Shown here: positions 1 to 8,765 of the stretch, one piece after another | How positions within the stretch are numbered: position 1 is the first letter of the stretch | How the letters are laid out: every line of letters starts with the position of its first letter | NCBI GenBank assembly: GCA_043777375.1 | Contig: JAYWHX010000170.1 | Location: 32,838 to 96,837, forward strand | Direction: 5' to 3' | Origin: TH-plancto1 sp043777375 | GTDB taxonomy: Bacteria; Planctomycetota; Planctomycetia; Planctomycetales; Planctomycetaceae | DNA: 64,000 nt | Made by a program: the position numbers and the translations under genes | Notes under the pieces: generated by a model | Database searches by the model: none | Told to the model about the DNA's origin: nothing | The model's input: only the letters and a program-made list of their open reading frames with translations

Positions 1-69
1 GCGCCCCCGGTTCCGCGCCGCGTCAGCCAGAGCCGGATGCAGATCGAGCGGAATAATCCCCGATGCGAA

Positions 70-107
70 ATGCCGTGGGACGCGTCGTGAGACGCGCCCC
101 ACGGCAT
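70..107. terminator. Stem-loop downstream of the giant surface gene
   Basis: A ten-base outer stem (70-79 with 98-107) and a six-base inner stem (81-86 with 91-96) close on a GTGA loop, with one mismatch between them. It lies just past the minus-strand stop codon at 124. There is no strong U-tract on the minus strand, so it may be a terminator or only a 3' stabilising hairpin. Confidence 0.5.
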
Positions 108-123
108 CGAGTGGTATAGCTCG

Positions 124-3100
124 TTAAGCTCTCTTCACGATCACTGGGCTACTTCCCAGGAGTTGGCGACCGTTGGTCATGAAGCCGGTGAACTTGGCCA
201 GTGTGTCTCCCACAGCCAGTCCAGTCTTGGCTCCGTCAATCTTGACGACCAGGTCCAGTCGGCCATCGCCGTTCACGTCCTGATAAAAGAAGCTGGGCGT
301 CCCCTGGTTATTTCGCACCAGAGAATTCTCCGTTCCCAGTTTGCCAAAGCGGATCGTGGTGACGTTGATCTGCTGGGCATTCAACGTGGCGGTCGACAGG
401 ATCGCGACGTTGAATTTGGCGGTCCGCTTGAACGAGTTCGACGAATCACCGGGGACCACATCCAGCATGACAATGAGCGGTTCCACGATATCGGTCAGCG
501 ATATCGTCACCACGGCAGTGCGCGAGAGAGCTGGGGTGCCGTTGTCGGTCACTCGCACCGTCAACGAGAAGGTCGGCGTCGTTTCGAAATCGAGGGCAGC
601 CGCATTCGCCACCGTGATCCGTCCCGTCGTCGCATTGATTGTGAAGGCCCCGCTGGTATTGCCCGAGACAACTGAATAAACCAGCGTCTGACCCGCATCG
701 ACATCGCTGGCTGCTACGGTTCCCACCACGGTCCCATTGGCCGAATTCTCTGCGAGTGAGAACGACTGATTCGCCATGTTCGGAATCTCATTCACATTCG
801 TAATGGCAATCGTGGCTGTGCCAGTGGCAGACAGCGTGGGGTTGCCGCTGTCGGTCACTCGGATCGTGAGTGTGGCACTCGTGACCGACTCAAAGTTCAG
901 CAGCGTGCTGTTCGCCACCGTGATCACTCCGGTCGCGGCGTTGATCGAGAAGGCTCCCGACAAGGAACTCGACACGATGGAGTAGACGAGAGTCTGTCCG
1001 GCATCCACATCGGAACCAACCATCGCTCCGACCAGAGTTCCATTGGCCGTGTTCTCGGTCACTGTGAACGACCGGTTCGCCATCGTCGGTGCTTCATTCA
1101 CATCAATGAGTGTCACGACGACCACAGCTGACAATGACAACGCTGGATTGCCGTTGTCCGTCACGGTGACCGTCAACGCCACCCCTGAGATCGACTCGAA
1201 GTTCAGGAGCGAGCCATTCGCAACCGTGATCTCGCCGGTGGTCGCGTTGATCGCAAACGCACCAGCGATCGGGGCACTGGCTGTAATCGCATAGGTCCGG
1301 GTCTGCCCGGCATCAATGTCCGTGGACACCACAGTCCCGACGACCGTGCCGACAGCTGAGTTCTCAGCCACTGTGAAGTACTGGTCGACAATCACTGGTC
1401 GTTCATTGGCATCGAGGATGGCGATCGTGACCGTTCCACTTGATGACAACCCGGGATTCCCGCTGTCGGTCGCGGTGACGATCAGCGTGGCACTGGTCAC
1501 TGCCTCGAAGTCCAGCTGGGAGCTGTCGGCAATCGTGACTTCTCCAGTCACCGCATCAATGATAAATGCCCCCGGAAGCGAAGACGAAGTAATGGCATAT
1601 GTCAGCGTCTGCCCGGCATCGGCATCCGTCCCGGTGATAAACGCAATCCGGTTCGTATTGAGCGTGTTCTCATAGACACTCAAAGTCTGATCCACAATTG
1701 TCGGAGCCTCGTTCACATCGGTGAGCGTCACCACAACCACAGCTGAGGATGACAGCTCTGGGTTCCCACTATCCGTGACGGTCACGGTCAGCGCAATACC
1801 CGGCAAAGACTCGAAGTTGAGCAGCGAGCTGTTGGCCACCGTGATCTGACCTGTGGTCGCGTTGATCTCGTAGATTCCCGCATACGGTGCACTGGCGGTG
1901 ATCGCATAGGTTCGCGTCTGCCCGGCATCCACATCCGATGACATCACCGTACCGACCACAGTGCCATCGGCTGAGTTCTCAGCGACTGTGAAGTACTGGT
2001 CGACGATTACTGGCCGCTCGTTGGCATCGAGGATGGCGATGGTCACGGTGGCACTCGAAGACAACGCGGGATTCCCGCTGTCGGTCGCGGTGACGACCAG
2101 CGTGGCGCTCATGACCACTTCGTAGTCCAACAGGGTACTGTCCGCGATGGTGAGCTCACCAGTCGCGGAATCGATGACGAACGCCTCGGGCAATGAGGAA
2201 GAAGTGATGGCATAAGCCAGCGTCTGCCCGGCGTCGACATCAGTCCCCGTGATGAACGCAATCCGGTTCGTATTGAGAGTATTCTCATACACGGAATAGG
2301 ACTGGTCCGCGAGGACAGGGGACTCGTTCACGTCGGAAACACTCAGCGTGAAAGTGGCAGTTGCATCTGGTGCTCCGCCGATGCTGGCATCATCAACCTC
2401 GACAGTGACGGTGTAAGATGACTTCGCCTCGAAGTTCAGAACCACGCCCGCCTTCAATCTCAATGAGTTCCCCACGATCTCGAAGCTGGACATGTCGGCA
2501 CCAGACAGCGACAGCAGGTTGGTCCCTACGCCATCGTCGGTCACGGAGATCGTGGACAGCACTGTTGCACTCGCCGTATTGGAGTTTTCTGCCAGACTGG
2601 CCGAAATCGGCGTCAGCACAACTGCCGTGGGTTTTGCGTTCAAAACGAGATCGTTGCCCGTACCCCCTATGTAGCTCATCGCCACTTCGAGTGAGCTGCC
2701 CAGGAAATTGGTCAGCGTGGGACCGGTGAAGGCACCAGTGATCAAGTCGCCTGCATCGTTGTTGAGGAATGTGAAGGCGTCACTGCCGTTGTAAACATAG
2801 CCTCCGGTGGATGCGACCGCGAGCGTGGCTCCGGGAGTAATCGCCACCGTTCCAGTGACTGTGATCTTCTCATAGGTTGATGCGGTTGGCCCGACATCTG
2901 AGCGGAATCCACCCTCTCTTCCAAAGGTCACATTATGACCGATTGCCAGCGTCTTATAATTCGCTGGGCTGATCACAGCACTGACGTTGATCGCGCCGCT
3001 GTTCGCATCTCCGATCTGGACGGTCCCAGCTGTGATGCGGTCGAGTTCAGCATCCGTCAGGCCAAGAACGCCTGCGGAGTCGTTAGCGCCGAGATTGATC

Positions 3101-3165
3101 TGCTGATTCAGGGTGCGTTGACGTACAGCGACGACGTTGGTGCCAGCGTTCAATACCCCGCCCAA
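124..3165 (-). CDS. Giant surface protein, C-terminal part (cadherin repeats) downstream of an in-frame stop
   Basis: This 1013-codon frame is the direct in-frame continuation of the upstream ORF. The TAA at 3166-3168 is followed at once by TTG, with no Shine-Dalgarno sequence before it, so it is most likely the back half of one gene of about 2100 codons rather than an independent gene. The first 165 residues continue the beta-helix style of the upstream part. Seven cadherin-like repeats of about 100 residues follow (roughly 180-890), each with an ENT/AEN strand, a D-x-DAGQT motif, L-x-FE, DSGNP or DNGxP, and DVNExP, as expected for calcium-bound adhesion domains. The last 120 residues hold a DVNGDGRLDL calcium-binding loop typical of planctomycete surface proteins. 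Two adjacent repeats are duplicated as a unit. Expected role, by family, is a cell-surface or matrix adhesin; the ligand is unknown. Confidence 0.7.
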   Translation of the reverse strand: MGGVLNAGTNVVAVRQRTLNQQINLGANDSAGVLGLTDAELDRITAGTVQIGDANSGAINVSAVISPANYKTLAIGHNVTFGREGGFRSDVGPTASTYEKITVTGTVAITPGATLAVASTGGYVYNGSDAFTFLNNDAGDLITGAFTGPTLTNFLGSSLEVAMSYIGGTGNDLVLNAKPTAVVLTPISASLAENSNTASATVLSTISVTDDGVGTNLLSLSGADMSSFEIVGNSLRLKAGVVLNFEAKSSYTVTVEVDDASIGGAPDATATFTLSVSDVNESPVLADQSYSVYENTLNTNRIAFITGTDVDAGQTLAYAITSSSLPEAFVIDSATGELTIADSTLLDYEVVMSATLVVTATDSGNPALSSSATVTIAILDANERPVIVDQYFTVAENSADGTVVGTVMSSDVDAGQTRTYAITASAPYAGIYEINATTGQITVANSSLLNFESLPGIALTVTVTDSGNPELSSSAVVVVTLTDVNEAPTIVDQTLSVYENTLNTNRIAFITGTDADAGQTLTYAITSSSLPGAFIIDAVTGEVTIADSSQLDFEAVTSATLIVTATDSGNPGLSSSGTVTIAILDANERPVIVDQYFTVAENSAVGTVVGTVVSTDIDAGQTRTYAITASAPIAGAFAINATTGEITVANGSLLNFESISGVALTVTVTDNGNPALSLSAVVVVTLIDVNEAPTMANRSFTVTENTANGTLVGAMVGSDVDAGQTLVYSIVSSSLSGAFSINAATGVITVANSTLLNFESVTSATLTIRVTDSGNPTLSATGTATIAITNVNEIPNMANQSFSLAENSANGTVVGTVAASDVDAGQTLVYSVVSGNTSGAFTINATTGRITVANAAALDFETTPTFSLTVRVTDNGTPALSRTAVVTISLTDIVEPLIVMLDVVPGDSSNSFKRTAKFNVAILSTATLNAQQINVTTIRFGKLGTENSLVRNNQGTPSFFYQDVNGDGRLDLVVKIDGAKTGLAVGDTLAKFTGFMTNGRQLLGSSPVIVKRA

Positions 3166-6100
3166 TTAGATGCTGTCGGCGGCGAGCGTGATCGGTTGAT
3201 TGATGGTCGTCGCGGAATAACCAGTTCCGACGTAGATGCCAAAACTCTCCGAGCCCACCCCGCCTGTTCCGGTCATCGTGATCGAACCGGTTCCCGTCGC
3301 TTCCAGTGTTCCATCAATCAGAACGCCGCGATTGAAGCCGGCCAGCGCGTTGTTGCCTCCTCCGGTGCCAGCGAGCACGATGTTCCCTGCACCACTGGAC
3401 CGAACGATTCCACCGGTCCAGACCAGCACACCATCGTTGTACATCGAATTGGTGGCTCCGGCATTCCCCGTGAGAGACAGGTTGCCATCGACGACGCTGA
3501 CGCGCGAGCCCGAACTTTCAATATTGATCCCTCGGTTGTACTGACCACCCGCAGACCCGCCTACTCCGACAATCGTGACGGACCCATTGGCCGTCGCTTC
3601 AATGGCAGCCCCGAATTCCACTTTGACGCCCTCCTGGAAGCGTCCGTCACCGACTCCAGACCACGCACCAGCTGTGCCGGTCACCGAGATCGCACCATCG
3701 ACTGTGGCGATCCGGCTGCCCGTGCCAGCCACGGTCACTCCACGATTGGCGATTCCACCAAGGCCCCCGTAACCGACAATCGTTAGGTTGCCACCTGATG
3801 AGAGTACCTGTCCGCCACCCTGAACAAGAACACCATGTTGGTGAGTCGCAGTGCTAGCTCCACCGCCATGCCCCACCAATCCCACATGACCGGTTCCCGT
3901 CGCTTGAATCGTCGCACCATTCAGTCTGATCCCAGAATCCAACGTTGCAACGCCGGCCGAGTTCGCCGAGAAGGTGATCCCACCATCGACCGTGGTGATG
4001 CTCGATCCACTGAACAGACTGATGTTCTTGCTGGCTTTCAGCGTCGCTGCGCCACTGCCAGACAAGCTCAGATTGGCATTTGGGAAGACGCTGATGGTGT
4101 CGATCCCCGGTGCGACATCGTCATTCTGCAAATCGACATCCAGGTTGTTGCCCGATGCAAACGTCATGTCCGTGTTCAGGTTGATCGTGTCGTTGCCAGT
4201 GCCACCATTGATCGTCAGCGAAGCGTTGAAAGCAGCATCGACCGACGAAAGACTCACAACATCCGCGCCAGTTCCGGCGTTGATCGTCAAGCTGCCTGAT
4301 GGACTGGTGAAATTCACCGACCGGTTCGGATTCGATTCGATGGTCATCCTGCCGTCTCCGGCGTTACCGTCGGTCAGCGAGATCGTCTCCGACCCACCGT
4401 TGAATGTGAAGACGCGGTTGGTCGCCGACAGAAGGTCAGTGACCGGTTCGAGTCCGGTGTAGTTGATCGTTCCCGCAATGACTCCGGCGAGTGTGACGCT
4501 GCCGTCGCTCACGTTGTTCAAAGCGTGGGTGACAGTCGTCGTCGACCCGCCGCCCAGCGTCAGCGAGTCACTGCCTCCGGTGCCGCCGTTGAAGTCGAGA
4601 ATCTTCCCCAGCGAGGCGGCCAGTGCGGCATTCAGCGAATCGTTGCCGAGGGCACTATTGACGATGACCGTCGTCCCCGTGATCGAAGTGACAGGAACCG
4701 TCAGCGTCCTGTTGCCATTGGACAGTACCGCTCCTGCGATCCCGCCGTTGTCGGCGAATTCGTAAATGGCATCGGTGACCACGATGTTCCCGGAACCATC
4801 GTTGCTGATCGTCAAGCTGTTGTTCTTGCCGGTGGCGTCGGTGTCGGTGATGACGAGATTGCCGCTGCCATCGAGCATGGCGGACAGACTCACAGGTGTC
4901 GTCACAGTCACCGTGATGGTTTGCGTCACTGAGGGATTCACACCATCACTGACGCTCACTGTCAGCTCGTAGACGTTGTCCCCATTTGCGTCCTGCGGCG
5001 ACTCGTAGTCGGGCGCCAACGCGAATGCGAGCAGACCCGTGGACGGATTGATCGTAAACAAACCCGCGTCAACGCCACCGCTGATCGCAAACGTCAGTGT
5101 GTCCAACTCCGGATCGGTCGCCACACTCGCCGTGACGAGGGTTGTATTCTCCAGTACGCTAAACGCCCCACCGCTACTGATGATCGGAGGATCGTTTTGA
5201 AACAAGAAGAGATAAGCTGCTCCATTCACCTGCCCAAACGTGTTGTCAGAGACCGCACCAACGGCGACGGTGTCCCCAGACACTGCCACTGAGTAGCCGA
5301 AGAAGTCACCACTGGCGGGCGTGGGGTTGGGTAATGTCGCCATCAGAGCCCCCGTCGTCGCATTGAACAAGTAGGCTTGACCACTTTCCGTCCCACCTGT
5401 GTCGTCATCACTGGCACTCACGACGACCGTATTTCCGGACACTGCCACCGCATAGCCGAAGAAGTCACCACTCGCGGGCGTGGGGTTGAGCAATGTCGCC
5501 ATCAGAGCCCCCGTCGTCGCATTGAACACATAGGCTTGACCACTATCCGTCCCACCTGTGTCGTCACCAGTCGCACTAACGACGACCGCATTTCCGGACA
5601 CTGCCACTGAATAGCCAAATGAGTCACCACTGGCGGGCGTGGGGTTGGCCAATGTCGCCAACAGAGCCCCCGTCGTCGCATTGAACACGTACGCTTGACC
5701 ACTATCAGTCCCATCCATGTCGTCATCATACGCCCCGACGACGACCGTATTTTCGGACATCGATAATGCAGTGCCGAAGAAGTCACCACTGGCGGGCGTG
5801 GGGTTTGCTAATGTCGCCATCAAGGCGCCCGTTGTCGCATTGAATAGGTAGGCTTGACCACTATCCGGCCCATCCGTGTCGTCACCAGCCGCACTGACGA
5901 CGACCGTATTTCCGGACACCGACACCGCATAGCCGAAGAAGTCACTACTCGCGGGCGTGGGATTGGCCAATGTCGCCACCAGGGCCCCAGTCGTCGCATT
6001 GAACACGTAGGCTTGACCACTCCCCTGCCCACCCGTGTTATCACGATATGCACCGACGACGACCGTATTCCCGGATATCGACACCGAAGAGCCGAAGGAC

Positions 6101-6426
6101 TCAAAAACCCCGGGCGTGGGGTTGGCCAATGTCGCCACTAAGGCCCCCGTTGTTGCATTGAACACGAAGGCTTGACCACTGCGAAACGCACCCGTGCTGT
6201 CACCATACGCACCGACGACGAGAAAATTGCCGTCAGTGGCGACTGCACTTCCAAATTCCGTTTGACTGCTGCCGATTCCCGGGAAGACTGAATGCGTCAG
6301 CGTGGCCGCCAACAGCGTCCGCACCTCCAGCGCGGCTACAGGATTCCAATTTCGACGCTGCCTCGCAGGCCGAGTGACAGAACGGGTCCAAAAACGACGA
6401 GCCCAATTTCCCCAGCTGAAACCCAT
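3166..6426 (-). CDS. Giant surface protein, N-terminal part (FG-GAP propeller, cadherin, haemagglutinin-like repeats)
   Basis: The ATG at 6424-6426 has an AAGGG ribosome site about seven bases upstream. The N-terminus is Arg-rich and ends in LEVRTLLAA near residue 40, the planctomycete motif preceding surface proteins. Residues about 50-410 are seven near-identical FG-GAP repeats of 53 residues (FGYAVAVSGNTVVVSA type), which suits a seven-bladed beta-propeller. One cadherin-like domain follows (about 415-505), then Gly/Asn/Asp-rich stretches resembling RTX repeats (GGTGNDTINL), and from about 830 filamentous-haemagglutinin-like repeats (VTIVGVGG, SLTGNAG). The frame ends at TAA 3166-3168 in the middle of this repeat fold, directly before sequence that continues the same fold in the same frame. 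As it stands a truncated 1086-residue protein would be made. An extracellular structural or adhesion role is inferred. Confidence 0.8.
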   Translation of the reverse strand: MGFSWGNWARRFWTRSVTRPARQRRNWNPVAALEVRTLLAATLTHSVFPGIGSSQTEFGSAVATDGNFLVVGAYGDSTGAFRSGQAFVFNATTGALVATLANPTPGVFESFGSSVSISGNTVVVGAYRDNTGGQGSGQAYVFNATTGALVATLANPTPASSDFFGYAVSVSGNTVVVSAAGDDTDGPDSGQAYLFNATTGALMATLANPTPASGDFFGTALSMSENTVVVGAYDDDMDGTDSGQAYVFNATTGALLATLANPTPASGDSFGYSVAVSGNAVVVSATGDDTGGTDSGQAYVFNATTGALMATLLNPTPASGDFFGYAVAVSGNTVVVSASDDDTGGTESGQAYLFNATTGALMATLPNPTPASGDFFGYSVAVSGDTVAVGAVSDNTFGQVNGAAYLFLFQNDPPIISSGGAFSVLENTTLVTASVATDPELDTLTFAISGGVDAGLFTINPSTGLLAFALAPDYESPQDANGDNVYELTVSVSDGVNPSVTQTITVTVTTPVSLSAMLDGSGNLVITDTDATGKNNSLTISNDGSGNIVVTDAIYEFADNGGIAGAVLSNGNRTLTVPVTSITGTTVIVNSALGNDSLNAALAASLGKILDFNGGTGGSDSLTLGGGSTTTVTHALNNVSDGSVTLAGVIAGTINYTGLEPVTDLLSATNRVFTFNGGSETISLTDGNAGDGRMTIESNPNRSVNFTSPSGSLTINAGTGADVVSLSSVDAAFNASLTINGGTGNDTINLNTDMTFASGNNLDVDLQNDDVAPGIDTISVFPNANLSLSGSGAATLKASKNISLFSGSSITTVDGGITFSANSAGVATLDSGIRLNGATIQATGTGHVGLVGHGGGASTATHQHGVLVQGGGQVLSSGGNLTIVGYGGLGGIANRGVTVAGTGSRIATVDGAISVTGTAGAWSGVGDGRFQEGVKVEFGAAIEATANGSVTIVGVGGSAGGQYNRGINIESSGSRVSVVDGNLSLTGNAGATNSMYNDGVLVWTGGIVRSSGAGNIVLAGTGGGNNALAGFNRGVLIDGTLEATGTGSITMTGTGGVGSESFGIYVGTGYSATTINQPITLAADSI

Positions 6427-7049
6427 TTTGCAGCCCTTGATCTAATGGAACGCTCAGAGACAAGACTCGACAGACGCTAGTAAGCGAAGAGGTTGCAAAA
6501 GTAATCGTTGATTCGATCCAAATCAAGCCTCAATCCTTGTTGAACCAAGAATTCATAAAGCGTAGGGGGCGAGACGACCTCTCGCGGTTGCACATTCAGG
6601 GAGATTTCACTGCGGTCGGATTCGTCCGCTGAAACTGGTTTCAGCCTCAATGCCTCACGACTCAAGCAAAAGGGGAGGGAATCGGCATCGAAACCAGAGT
6701 CATTCGTCGGCGATCAACAGCCTGGTGTCAATCCTCCAGAGAGTGTCACGCAGAGGCGCAGAGAAGAGGAGATGGTCTGTGAGATTTCTCTGCTCCCCCT
6801 GCGCCTCTGCGTGACACATTGATTTGGAATGGTTGAGATTCAACTCAACGCAGAGCTTGAGCTCAGTGAGTGTGAATCACCAGGCTTTCGATTCTGCGAG
6901 CTGGCATTTAGGCAATAGGCCTCCATGTTGCAGGGAAGAGGGGGCTGGATGCTAGAGTATGATTGAATTGCAAGCTCCGTGAGCTGGCACATCCAGGGTT
7001 CGCCTGACTCAATCAACCTCTTGCGCGTCATTCGTTGAGGAACCAATTC
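6427..7049. other. Non-coding interval upstream of the surface gene and DUF1080 gene
   Basis: This 623-base divergent gap should hold promoters for both flanking genes. The only structure I can support is the perfect inverted repeat at 6743-6817. A 62-codon minus-strand frame at 6477-6665 has no family signature and was not called. Confidence 0.5.
6743..6817. repeat. Palindromic repeat element (CACGCAGAGGCGCAG family)
   Basis: Two perfectly complementary 19-base arms (6743-6761 and 6799-6817) with GTGTCACGCAGAGGCGCAG as the left arm are separated by a 37-base centre. Degenerate relatives occur at 7975-8055 and 26588-26682. There is no ORF inside. It looks like a non-autonomous dispersed palindrome (REP/MITE-like). 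Confidence 0.8.
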
Positions 7050-7727
7050 ATGAATTATCGAACAACTGTGGCTTGCGCTCTGGTGGGACTTGGGCTCGTG
7101 CTGGGGATTCACGCCGAGGATAAGCCCACAGCTGAATCATCAGCCAAGCCCGCTGGCAAAGTCACCGAACTCTTCGACGGAACGACGTTGAAGAACTGGA
7201 AAGCGGCTGAGTTTGGCGGCGAGGGCAAAGTCTCCATCAAAGACGGCCAGATCATCATCGGGATGGGCGAGCCGATGAGCGGCGTCACCTGGACCGGGGG
7301 CGAGTTGCCGACGGTCGACTACGAACTGACCTTCGAAGCCCAGCGAATCGAGGGAACGGATTTCTTCGGCACGATCACGTTCCCGGTTCAAAAGAACAGC
7401 TGCTCGTTCGTCCTCGGCGGCTGGGGTGGCGGCGTGACGGGGCTGTCGACACTGGATGGGTACTCCGCGATCGAGAACCAGACGACGGGGTATCAGGATT
7501 TCGAAAAAGGGAAGTGGTACAAGGTCCGCGTGCGTGTGACGAAGACGAAGATTGAGACGTGGCTCGATGAGAAGCAGGTCGTCGATGTGGATTACTCCGA
7601 CAAGAAAGTCGGCATTCGCATCGAAGTCGAACTCAATAAGCCCCTCGGCTTCTCGACCTATCGCACGACCGGTGCGATCCGGGCGATGAAACTGGTCGAG
7701 TTGGCAGCAGCTCCGGTCGAGAAATAG
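7050..7727 (+). CDS. Exported DUF1080 (3-keto-disaccharide hydrolase-like) protein
   Basis: The ATG at 7050 is preceded by GAGG at 7037-7040 and begins a signal peptide (MNYRTTVACALVGLGLVLG, predicted cleavage near HAED), so I prefer it to the TTG at 7035. The mature part, about 200 residues, is a single DUF1080 domain with the diagnostic LFDGTTLKNWK start, a jelly-roll/concanavalin-like fold by family, and closing strands with AIRAMKLVEL. Family members act on keto-sugars or serve as carbohydrate-binding domains, and planctomycetes carry many copies. The substrate cannot be told from sequence. It stands alone between repeat-rich gaps, so there is no operon context. Confidence 0.85.
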   Translation: MNYRTTVACALVGLGLVLGIHAEDKPTAESSAKPAGKVTELFDGTTLKNWKAAEFGGEGKVSIKDGQIIIGMGEPMSGVTWTGGELPTVDYELTFEAQRIEGTDFFGTITFPVQKNSCSFVLGGWGGGVTGLSTLDGYSAIENQTTGYQDFEKGKWYKVRVRVTKTKIETWLDEKQVVDVDYSDKKVGIRIEVELNKPLGFSTYRTTGAIRAMKLVELAAAPVEK

Positions 7728-7974
7728 TCGTCGGTCCGGCGAACGTCCGGCGTGAGGCGGATAGGACACTCGGCAATGACACGCCGTAGAACCAGGGGGC
7801 TGACGCCCTATGGCACTGATTTGACCAACCCGACGCGTGAGCGAGGGAGAGCCGTCAGCGACTTTTCTCGGCGTTTCCCGAACTGACGCGTCGAGCGAGT
7901 GAGCGAAAGCAATTCCCAGGGGGATGACGCCGCCCCACTCGCCTGTGCTCGAGTGCCGAGTGGAATCAATGAAG

Positions 7975-8055
7975 CTCACGCAGAGGCGCAGGGGGGCAGA
8001 GATCTGATGAGCAAGAGTGTCTTTATGTGCGTCCCCCGCGTGTCTGCGTGACACC
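7975..8055. repeat. Degenerate CACGCAGAGGCG palindrome
   Basis: CTCACGCAGAGGCGCAGG at the left faces CGTGTCTGCGTGACACC at the right. The arms match imperfectly, and the motif is shared with the perfect palindrome at 6743-6817. Confidence 0.6.
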
Positions 8056-8067
8056 TTCTAGTGCCTC

Positions 8068-8583
8068 GTCAACGTAGGGAGGGCGAGGCTCCTGCCGAGC
8101 CGCGATTGCAAGTACACGTGGCCCCTGGCTCTCGGCTCAGCAGGAACTTCGCCCCAGTGCTGTGAACAGGATTGTTCGTTCAACCTCTTAAGCGGCAGGC
8201 TTCCCTGTCGAGTGTTGGCTGCCGAGCCGACTGATTTTGTCCCGTCAGGGACGGCCGAAAATAGCCCACCGCTTCAGCGGTGGGTGAGCGATTCCGACCA
8301 ACGAACATGTCCCGCCAGGGACGGCCGACTCCGGCGATTCCCCGAGTGACGAAGAGTGTCGGTGCGTGTTTCTGTCGCCCCTCGCGGGGCTGTGGTCGGT
8401 GGGGAATTCGTCGGTCCCACCGCTTCAGCGGTGGGCTATTATCGGGAGTCCCTCGCGGGACAAAGAACGGGCGACAACTCGAGATCGCTCTGGGAATTGT
8501 CCTGCTTCCAGAGCTTCACCGGCCACAAGCCTTGGCCTCTGATGATCGAAATCATGTTCACAGCACTGGCCTCGCCCTCCCAG
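8068..8583. repeat. Composite palindromic element 1
   Basis: The left side carries GGGAGGGCGAGGCTCCTGCC and, at about 8145-8175, CCCAGTGCTGTGAACAGGAT. The right side at about 8549-8583 carries their inverted counterparts (ATCATGTTCACAGCACTGGC then CTCGCCCTCCC). Nested inside are 46-base imperfect inverted repeats at 8239-8284 and 8416-8461, each containing the palindrome CCCACCGCTTCAGCGGTGGG. The same outer ends recur in the element at 9440-9787. No transposase frame is present, so this is a non-autonomous mosaic by inference. Confidence 0.65.
8239..8461. repeat. 46-bp imperfect inverted repeats nested in element 1
   Basis: The arms 8239-8284 and 8416-8461 are reverse complements with a handful of mismatches. 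Each ends in the self-complementary CCCACCGCTTCAGCGGTGGG. The interior also holds shorter variants of the GTCCCGxxAGGGAC motif. Confidence 0.75.
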
Positions 8584-8685
8584 GCGAGCCAGATCGCTCC
8601 CAATTCTTAGAGTTGACCCTCTACTAGACGATTGTCGCGATGACACTAAGGGATGCGGAGGACTCATTCGCTGCCGTACGAAACG

Positions 8686-8719
8686 AAAAACAGCCCCGGA
8701 ACTCTCCGGGGCTGTTTTT
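8686..8719. terminator. Rho-independent terminator of the Flp pilin gene
   Basis: The arms AAAAACAGCCCCGGA (8686-8700) and TCCGGGGCTGTTTTT (8705-8719) form a perfect 15-base stem with an ACTC loop. The flanking A and T runs make it functional in either direction. It lies 47 bases past the pilin stop. Confidence 0.9.
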
Positions 8720-8765
8720 GATAAGTGTAGGCTCTGTTGTGGGAGAAACCTGTTGGTCTAAGCCC

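Larger units (their letters stand above)
7728..8682. other. Repeat-rich non-coding region
   Basis: About 950 bases without a credible gene, filled with palindromic elements: GACGCGTGAGCGAGGGA-like motifs near 7828-7900, a degenerate CACGCAGAGGCG palindrome at 7975-8055, and the composite element 8068-8583. Long frames crossing it, such as 7140-8054 minus and 8280-8627 plus, are made of repeat sequence and have no recognisable domain. Confidence 0.6.

Noticed and set aside
5230..6245. 159-bp repeats as a CRISPR or satellite
   Set aside because: They are in-frame protein repeats (FG-GAP blades) with codon-level variation.
6477..6665. 62-codon minus-strand frame upstream of the giant surface gene
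   Set aside because: No ribosome site or recognisable domain, and close to the start region of the real gene.
7140..8054. 304-codon minus-strand frame
   Set aside because: It is antisense to the DUF1080 gene and then runs through repeat sequence. No domain, signal or ribosome site supports it.
8280..8627. 115-codon plus-strand frame
   Set aside because: Made of composite repeat element 1; its peptide reflects palindromic DNA rather than a protein family.
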